Of a stretch of DNA of 64,000 nt, positions 45,501-55,777 are shown in pieces; the first letter of the stretch is position 1; each line of letters begins with the position of its first letter. The DNA comes from Echinometra lucunter. Its lineage: Eukaryota > Echinodermata > Echinoidea > Camarodonta > Echinometridae. The notes under the pieces were generated by a model. It saw only the letters and a program-made list of their open reading frames with translations, was not told where the DNA came from and searched no databases. Location of the stretch: positions 35,883,624 to 35,947,623 of the forward strand of contig CM057151.1 in assembly GCA_029962745.1 (NCBI GenBank). Reading direction: 5' to 3'. Both the position numbers and the translations under genes were made by a program.

Positions 45501-48500
45501 AAGGGGCCCTCCCCTCCTGGAAAGAAAGTATTAGCTTTTATACCCTCCCCCCCCCCCCTCCCCGACACTCCTGAATGTGGACAAGAAATACGGCTTATAG
45601 ATTTCAGTTTAGGCCTACTTAATAACTGCTTTAGCAAATTGCTGCTTATTCTCTGTCTTTTCATCTTATAGGATGATGAGTACGAGTGGAACGACGGTTG
45701 GCCTGTATACTACACAGCCTGGGGAGCGGGGGAACCTTCTGGCGGGGAGGGGGAGGGGTGCGTCGAAGCTACCGTTTTAGGACATTGGGATGACACCATG
45801 TGCACCAAAGGACAACCCTACATCTGCAAATACACAGACAGTAAGAACACCAGCTACATGAGGTAGCGCCGTATTTACGTAGGAAAATGATATTCTGCTG
45901 GATTTTCTTGCTCGCTAATTTGAAATTTGAAAGCCAATAAAAATCATTTTAGCTGTTTCCGGTAATGGAGTTTATATTTGCAGTGAAATTAATGTCATTT
46001 CGTCTGAGAAAACAAAATTAAACAAACAGGTTGTAAATATTGCCGGATCGGAGTGTGTGTGGGGGGGGGGGGGGGTCGCGCCGATAAGTTGAGAAGTTCG
46101 TAACTTTTTCTTTTGTCTGTTTGTTTCTTTGTTCAATTTTTTTTAAATCTCGGACCATCATGATCGCAATCGCAATGGCCAAGGTTAATTGTCTGACAGG
46201 TTTCTCAAAACCGACTTGTACTATTTGCATTCTCATCATTGTCATACACCATGTACACTTTATCATTTTGCTAACAAATGTTCTTTGGAAGCCTCAATGC
46301 CAGTCCCAAACCCAACATCGGACGGCTACTGCGACGGAGAATGGATAGAGTACGGTTCACACTGCTACACCTTCTCGACACACTTCGGCATGACGTCTCT
46401 TTCTTGGGCCGATGCGCATGTCGACTGCGCCTTAAAAGGCGCAACGATGCTGACGGTGCACAGTGAGGATGAGAACCATTTTATCCTCATGGAGCTGAAT
46501 GCGAGAAGTGCGGCCGGTGATGGGACTGGGCCACATGCAGAGGCTGAAAATGATCTATGGTTAGGAGTCACGAGGAATGACGAAGGTTCGATTGCTGCTT
46601 CTCTACTATATTCCAGCTTAATTTTTTTTTCAAATAATTCCCTTCGCATACGAGGAGTTATTTGCCTGACGTAAGGCCGCGTCAATTATTGGTGCGGTCC
46701 TTGATGCACCAGTATATGGGTCACGTCAATGTTTGTGCAAATGTGATTACAAAATGACCTGCATAAACAATCATTGATGAGATTCATTGACGCACGTGAT
46801 GACGCATTCGAAATGACACGACGTCATTATTGGGGCACCGGTCTTACAGGGTGACTGTATCCCTGGTTCAAAACCATATCGATCACCTATGAAATAATGC
46901 CCCTTTTGTAATAACAATTATTTTTCATTACCGAAGGAGAGGACTTAAAGCCGTAGGTCCCGTGATTTCTTACTTACAAGCATACACATGCATTAGGAGT
47001 CACGCAAAACAAATAGTCTATCATGATATTTCAATATAATCTGGGAATGTACACTGTATATATTCATCTATTAGAAAGAAAGCGTTGTCGAAATAATTTC
47101 ATTAATGGATGTAAACAATTTCATTCCACCTTTATGAGTAACAGTGTACACATACATGTAAGTCATTAATAATTTACTTCTGAATACAAAGAAAGTATTT
47201 AAATAGGAAATTAACATTTTTTAATTAACAAAATTTGTGAACGCAGGAGACCGTCATCACGAGCGAGTTGCTTGATATCGATGGTGATGCAGGGGGTGGT
47301 GGTAGGGGGGGGGGGGGGGTACTTGCCTCCAGTTCCTACGCAGGGATTGTGATGTTATTATATGTTTGTTAATAAAAAACAGGAGGCTTCCAATACTTGG
47401 ATGGTGAGCCAGTGGACTATGTGAACTGGGCTACCGGTGAACCACATGACGGACAGGACACAGATTGTGTTGTGATGCAGCCCGACATCTTGGGGCACTG
47501 GGCGACGTCGAACTGCGATGCCATCAACAAATACGGCTGCAAGAAACCTAAACGTGTGTATCTTTCTCCTCACAATACAAAGATGACTATAGTAAAGATA
47601 TAAGAATGATGACGTGAATGGTTTTAATATTACTTTTATTTCCGACTTGTCGAGTTCCAATAGCTCGTCGTCTCGTCTTCTTGTCCTAAACAAGTCGACT
47701 TGGCGAGTGTTAAGAACTCGTCCTTTCGTTTTCTTTGTCCTTAACAAGTCGACTTGGCGAGTGTTAAGAACTCGTCATCTCGTATTCTCATCAAAAAAAG
47801 TCGATTTGCCGAGTTCCAAGAACTCGTCATCTCGTCTTTTAACTCGCCTTCTCGTCATCTTGGCCTAAATTATCTCGTCATCTCGGTGGCACTTTTAAGC
47901 TTCCGTAGGGAAGACCATGAAGACTTAGGCTTTACAAGATGGAAGAGTGAGACAATCTAGTAAATGGAAGGAATGAAGGTTAGTCTTTTCATCCTCTCCC
48001 TCTCTCTTCTTCTCTTTCTACCGCCCCCTCCCACTCCCCCCCCCTCCCTCCCACCATCTCTATTTTCCTCTTTCTGTTCAAGCTGTGAAGGGGGGGGGGG
48101 GAGGGGTGATGAATTTACCACACTATCGTTTTCCTCTTCCCTTTTTGAAATAACATTCCCTTCTTTTTTTATACAAACATTCAGTCGACGATAAGGATAT
48201 AATTGGGGCATGTCCCTCGCCCTGGATACAGTTTGAGGACCAGTGTTACATGGAACCAGCCTACACCGATACCAACTTCAAAACATGGAGTGATGCTAGA
48301 GACGAATGCATCAGTATTGGCGGGGATTTGGCCACCATCAACTCGCCACATGCTCAGGGTATGTTATGCCCTTTGCGCCTGAAGCGTTATACTGACGGAG
48401 GACTGCGTCAGCCACTGGCAAGGCCTCAGTGACTATCCTCTGACGCATCAATTGAGACTGTTATCATACGAAAGATAAACAGGGGAGCGTTTCATGAAAG

Positions 48501-51500
48501 GACTTGTCGGATGTTTTATCCGACAAAGTCTGTTTTATCCGACAGTTGCCACAGTAACGGTGCTTCTCAGCCAATCAAAATCAAGGAAAGATGTCAGATC
48601 TGACAACTTGTCAGACAACAAATGTTGATGAAATGCTCCCCTGGTCATACATTAACACGGCGTTAACATGGCGTTAGATTACTCACGTATGTACTAATCC
48701 CTTTATATGATGGATTAGCGCATGCAGGTAGTTAGTCAAAATGACATTTTGTGCATGTGCAACTAGCCTTATCTTTCCAACGTGTTTGTCCAGTTTTTAA
48801 ATGGAATGAGGGATAAAGATTGAAAAAAAACTATTTTTCAAATCTACCAATCGATCCCAGCTTACGCCCATGGGCCTTGATGGTTGAACACGAAATATCA
48901 CTTGTGTTTATGACTGCGTTAATCAAGTCTGTAAGAGGTAATCGACACATAGATCAATTTATTGAACATAACTTTGAAATTGTCCATTGTGCTTGATTAT
49001 TTGGTTGCAGCTTCACTCTAAAAATACACTCTAAAAAGATTGGGTAAAATGTGCCATGAGGGTAATTATGTGTCCAATCAACATTGGACATTTCTTTGGG
49101 CATTTCTTTTTATCCAGTTTGATGGAAATTTTGCCCATTATAAAGTAATTGCTGCTTATTTTTAACTGGACAATATGCTTCCCGCATTGGGTAAAAATAT
49201 TGGTCAAAGTTGATTGGACATATAATTACCCCCGTGCTGGTTAAAATTTTACCCAATAATTTTTACAGTGTACAAGGTCAAAGACAGTGCCAGTCGCTGA
49301 CGCATGTCCCACGTCAGCACAGCGTGTACAACAGGGGTAAAAGTTAGGCTTGACTCTTTCTTCTTTGCATTTGGGTAAAATATCAAGAGTCCCCGCTTAT
49401 GATATATGTTTATCACGACACTTATACGATTTTGTTTCCGTTTGCGTCTCATCTCATAAATGTGTCTAGCTTTAAACCTACTAGCTCCGACTATTATACA
49501 TGAAAACCTGAATATGCCATTCATCATGGAAAGCATCATTTTATTTTCCCCGTCTTTGAAGGACCCGTTTCGATAGATTTTATTATCATGATTATTATTC
49601 ACTGAAGCAAATAACAGAGCAAGACCCTGTTTCATAAAAAGTTGCTTTGATAGCAACTCCTGCTAGAATGGTAACTACCATGGCAACAGTGAGAATTCTG
49701 CTTCCTGATTGGCTTTTATAAAGAAAGTTGCCATTCCAGCAAGAGTCGCTATTATAACAACTTTTTATGAAATGAGGCCCAGATTTTCTTTAAAGTAATG
49801 TGTCTTATTTTTGGATGCTCAACTGATATCCTTTAACAAATTAAGATATCCCCTTTTTTCATATATGCACTCAATATTATAGCCTAATTATATTATAGTG
49901 AAGAGCACCTTCAGTCGACGTTGTTATTCTTTGTGATGGGATATTTAGTGAATTTTAACTCTCTTGAATAACGCTGCGCTCTCATTGATTTGAAAATTCT
50001 GCATATAACGTGAATAATACGATGAGAAAATATATGTTACTCTGAAATGGTCTGATCTGATTTTTTCGTTTCTTATAGCATTTCTTATAGCTGAGATGGA
50101 ATATGAACTGCATGATGTTTGGATCGGATTATCAAATTTGCAATCCAGTCCCAATTTTACTTGGACGAACGGTTCGTCACTAGACTACACGAACTGGGGT
50201 CGTCAGCAACCGGATGGTTACCCGGGAAGTACCGGTTCGAATCCACCGGTATGATTGTGATTCGAATTGAATTGCCATTATCATGATTAACATCGTCATT
50301 TTCCTTGTCTGCCGTCGTATCTCATCTCAAGGCAGGGACGTTCACTGCTTGCAAACAAATTTCTCTAAATTCACTCATGGGTGTATACGGGAAAAATTTC
50401 GCTGGGGGAGCTGTTTTTTTTTAAAAACCAGATTATGAACTGTCAAGTTTCTGATAAAACAGTAAAGCGGGAATATTAATTTGGGACCCCAAAAATCGTC
50501 TTTTTTTTTCTTCTTGTGCCGAGCCACATAATTACATAATTATGATGTACTTTGTATGCATTACTCTAGTTCCAAGAATGGTAGTTATGGAGAAAATACG
50601 ATTAAAAATTGAGAAATACTATACAATGAGATTAGTCAAATATATCTAGAGACAGCCCCCCCCCCCGAAAAAAATTGGCGTCTTCCTTGTCTGTGAGGTA
50701 CATCATTGTTATGCCTAACATGTTTTTCACATATTGTCCCAGTATAAACACCATCATTGGCAATTTTTCTGTCTTTTTATTGCATTTCGCCAAGTTTCTT
50801 TGATTTTGCATTTATTTCAGGCGTGTGTTGTAATGATGGCAATCAAAACAGAGGCTGGAAAATGGAACGATCAGAACTGCGATAGAACTTTACCCTTTTA
50901 CTGCCAGAGACCTGTAGGCAAGTCCACTTCATTCATGCTATTAATGCGAATTCTTCTTTTTCTCTCTCTTTTTTTTTACAGGAGGGGAGGGGGGGGGGGG
51001 GTAAAGAAGTCCGAAAAATTGTTTATATGCTGAATGAAAAAGAATGGTTGGGAAACTTTCAACTGGTTGTTTTTTCTAAAATCGCCATGGGGAGTGCTGT
51101 CATAGACGGCAACTTGTCCAGGGGCCTCTTGCATAAAATACTGCTTCTAAAAGCAACTTAAAAAACACAACGTCACAATTTAAAACCAATCAGTATAGCG
51201 TATTTGGGAATTATTAGCACTGGCGTACTGATGAGGGGGGAAGGGGGAGCTTAGGGGCAGTTCCCCCAATAAAATTCTCACGTGGGTAATTTCCAATTCG
51301 ATACCAATGAATTACAAATGTTGCTGAAATGACAAGATTTGCAGGGGCTTTCCCTTAATTTTTCGGTAACTTATACTCCCCCCCCCAAGTTTTTGCTCGT
51401 TATGCTACTGATTATAAGAGTTTCGTTCGTTCCCACTTCTTAAACAAGAAGGCTCAGAATTACTTGTCGGTGGACAATTTTCAGTGAAGTAATACTCAGG

Positions 51501-54368
51501 GAGTAATTATCTCGATTCGATATTCATTATCACGTTTTTCTTATTTGTAATCCACAGATCCTACTTTGACACCCCCTCCACCGGACTTTATATCGCTTTG
51601 CAGACCGGATTACATCACCTACTTCCAAGGCTGCTTCAAGTATGTCTCCGATAATCTGAACTTTGAGGAAGCCGAAGCTGCTTGCGCCAAAGACTCGACG
51701 CATCTGGCTACCATCGGTGACGCATACGACGAGGCGTTCATCGAGACGCTCATGTATGAAAATGGACACGATTCGGCGTGGATAGGGCTAAGAAAACAAA
51801 CGGTTAGCAAATCAGCTCAAATCCTACTCAAACGGGAAAATCAGGTCATCATAGAAAAGTGTTAAGACAACAGGGGCTGATTAAGAGGATAGTACAACAT
51901 CATTATCAAAAGAATGTAATGGACTTCTCAACTTGACTACATGGTACATTAATCAGGAAAAGAGTGACTCTTTTCATAGTATATTTAGATTTGACAGATT
52001 CATAACACATTTAAGACACATTCCAAACTTACTTCAAAACGAATATTTTGCTCCCAGTCGATATAGCTGAGAATGAATTGTATTTTAAAAACATAATCTA
52101 ATCAAGGGACGTAGTTAAAATGCATAAAGGGGCCCTCCCCTCCTAGAAAAAAAGTATTAGCTTTTATACCCCCCGACACCCCTGAATGTGGACAAAAAAT
52201 ACGGCTTATAGATATCAATTTACTTGATAACTGCTTTAGCAAATTCCTGCTTATACTCTGCCTTTTAATCTTATAGGATGATGAGTACGAGTGGAACGAC
52301 GGTTGGCCTGTATACTACACAGCCTGGGGAGCGGGGGAACCTTCTGGCGGGGAGGGGGAGGGGTGCGTCGAAGCTACCGTTTTAGGACATTGGGATGACA
52401 CCATGTGCACCAAAGGACAACCCTACATCTGCAAATACACAGACAGTAAGAACACCAGCTACATGAGGTAGCGCCGTATTTATATAGGAAAATGATATTC
52501 TGCTGGATTTTCTTGCTCGCTAGTTTGAAATCTGAAAGCGATAAGAGCCATTCGAGCTGTTTCCCGTAATGGAGTTCAGGAAGATTTGCAGTGGAATAAA
52601 TGTCAGGTCATCTGAGAAAAGAAAATGAAACAAACAGATTTAATTTTTTTTTCAATATTTTTCCCTCCACAGGGATTTTATTGATTTCAATAGCAACACA
52701 TTAACAAATATAATGCAAGGTACATGTACATCACTTTTATACATTATTCAAACACGTATTCTTCGTTGAACTGTCGAGTTTTCAAATATTGCCGGATCGG
52801 AGGGGGTGGGGGTGTTACGAGAGATCGGGTCGATAAGTTCAGGAGAACGTTTTGTTTGTACGTTTGTTTATCTGTTTAATTTGTTTCTTTGGTTTCATTT
52901 TTTTTTTCATCCCGGCCATCAAGTTAATCGAGATGGTCAGAGAATTGTCTGACAGATTTTTCAAAACCGACTTGTATTAATTGCATTATCATCATTTTCA
53001 TACACTTTATCATTTTGTTATTAACAAATGTTCTTTGGCAGCTTCAATGCCAGTCCCAGACCCAACATCGGACGGCTACTGCGACGGAGAGTGGATAGAG
53101 TACGGTTCACACTGCTACATCTTCTCGACGCACTTCGGCAACTCGGCGCTGACGTGGGCCGATGCGCACGTCGACTGTGCCTTAAAAGGCGCAACACTTC
53201 TGACGGTGCACAACGAAGATGAGAATCATTTTATCATTATGGAGGTGAACGGGATAAGAGCGGCCGGTGACTGGACGGGGCCGCATGTAGAGGCTGAGAA
53301 TGACCTGTGGCTAGGAGTCACGAGGAATGACGAAGGTTCGGCTGTTTTTCTTATTATTTCAGTTTCATTTTTCAATTTAACATTGAAATTTGAAATGTCA
53401 TTTCGCATGAGGAGTCATTTTCCTGACGCATGGATGCGTCATTGATTAATGACGTTGACGCGCGTCGTAAGGGCATCGTACAAACAAGATTGCAAAAAGA
53501 ACGGTACACATACTGCGTCAAATTACTGGCGAATGGGCGAAGGAAATTAAAATCTGCTCTATTAGCTTTACAACCAATTTGGCCCGCATTCACAAAGGTG
53601 GTTTAAATTTAGACCATGGTTTAGGCAAAATGTGTTGTATCTTGATTTAGCGCGTACACTAAAAAAGGTCCAATAACACTTATACCACGAATTTTGCCTA
53701 AAACATGATCTAAGTTTAAACCACCTTTGTGAATTCCGGCTACTATGTGTGTTTTTTTTTTTTTTGGGGGGGGGGGGAGTTGTCATACGGTGACCTGTCA
53801 CTTTTTGTTATTATTTTTTTCTTCTTCTTTCTTCTTTCTTATTTCTTCTTCTTTGTTTCTTTTTTCTTCTTCTTTCTTCTTCTTTTTTCTGTTTTCTTCG
53901 TCTTCTTTTTCTTTTTTTTTCTTCTTCTTTCTTCTTCTTCTTCTTTCTTCTTCTTCTTCTTCTTCTTCTTCTTCTTCTTCTTCTTCTTCTTCTTTCTTCT
54001 TCTTCTTCTTCTTCTTCTTCTTCTTCTTCTTCTTCTTCTTCTTCTTCTTCTTCTTCTTCTTCTTCTTCTTCTTCTTCTTTTTTTAAACACAGGAGGCTTC
54101 GAATACTTGGATGGTGAGCCAGTGAACTATGTGAACTGGGCTACCGGTGAACCACATGACGGACAGGACACAGATTGTGTTGTGATGCAGCCCGACATCT
54201 TGGGGCACTGGGCGACGTCGAACTGCGATGCCGTCAGCAGATACGGTTGCAAGAAAGCTAAAAGTTGGTATCTTTACCAAAGAATTAATGATAATCAATA
54301 AAGCAATGATAACAATAGTAATAGTGATGATGGTAGTAATGGAATTAATGATATAAATGATGATAGAA

Positions 54369-54427
<59 letters not shown>

Positions 54428-55725
54428 AGAAATGATGGATAGTAGTAGCAAATAGTAACAACAATAATGATGATAATAATAACAATACTTAATATTTTTT
54501 AATGACATTAGTAATCATTATGATGATTAATATTGTTTTTTGACAACATATTTGGTCTTTATGACAATCATGTATTCTTAAATACAACTTTATAAAGCAC
54601 AAACAAGGAAGCAAAAGTGTCGTCATTGAGCATGTCCAAGTAGTATGCAGAAATGAATTTTAATAGTTTGCAGGACATATTTCAGCAAGCGCTATAGAAG
54701 CTTGTGATAATATTTCTAACATTTCATGTCTTCTTCAGTTCTCTTCTATTCTACACATATTCCATATGAAATTAATGATGATGACGATAATGATGATGTT
54801 GATATTGATAATGACAGAATTATCAATATGTAATATAAAAATTAGTAATTTGTATGCATAAGGTCACTCAAAGACGTCTTTTCCTTCTACTACAGTTCCT
54901 GCAACCCCTACGCCGTCGAAGAGGGCAACTGGTAAGTGCAACAAAACGAATACTCATATTTTGTACTGCATTTAATAAAAAAAAAACACACACAGTAAGA
55001 TATCAATGCAAGCAAATAATGATATAGATAGATCAGTCGTCCAGACCCAGTGTAAAGAATAAATGATTGATAATAATTATTTCACAAAGTAATGTTTTCT
55101 GTCAAACGGCTAAAATCGAATTGTAGAATGGTAAATAGTTTGAAAACTGTAATTCTGCATAGGGTCAACATCATAAAATACAATTTAGAAAGCTGTATTT
55201 AGGAATTGGAATATAATCACTCATAAAATTTTAATTAAAAAAAGGGAAAATATTTCATAAATATGAGTAGCCTATTTTCTCTCACGAAATCCATAATTCA
55301 TTTCTCATGAACATGTATGACATTCAGTGGTCCTTTCTGTTTTTTTCCTGAATATTATTTTTGAAGTGATCAAGAGCTTAATTTTTTTTTTCATTTTTTG
55401 TGTAAATCATTATTCAGAGGGACCAGCAACTAGTACAACCACATCCCCTGTGATGACTACAACGACTAATGAAAACCCTCAAGGTACACAGGTGGCCCTA
55501 AGCATGGTCGAAGCGACTTTTAAGAACTCTGAGGCAATTCAATAGCCTTGTCCATAACTTTTTTCAAGTGTGATAATATGACATATTAGAAAAATCGGAG
55601 CACGATTTCTGTAGGCACTGAAAAATATGATATTGCGCTAGGGTTGATTTCTTGAAGTCCTTGCATGCGATCGTGTAGCTTGTCCCCGGTTCGAATGATC
55701 AGGAAAAATAAGATAGAAAGAGAGA

Positions 55726-55777
<52 letters not shown>

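Noticed and set aside
53729..54301. 190-codon plus-strand ORF rich in Phe/Ser/Leu
   Set aside because: It is the (TTC)n microsatellite read as protein, running into exon 15; only 54093-54263 is coding.
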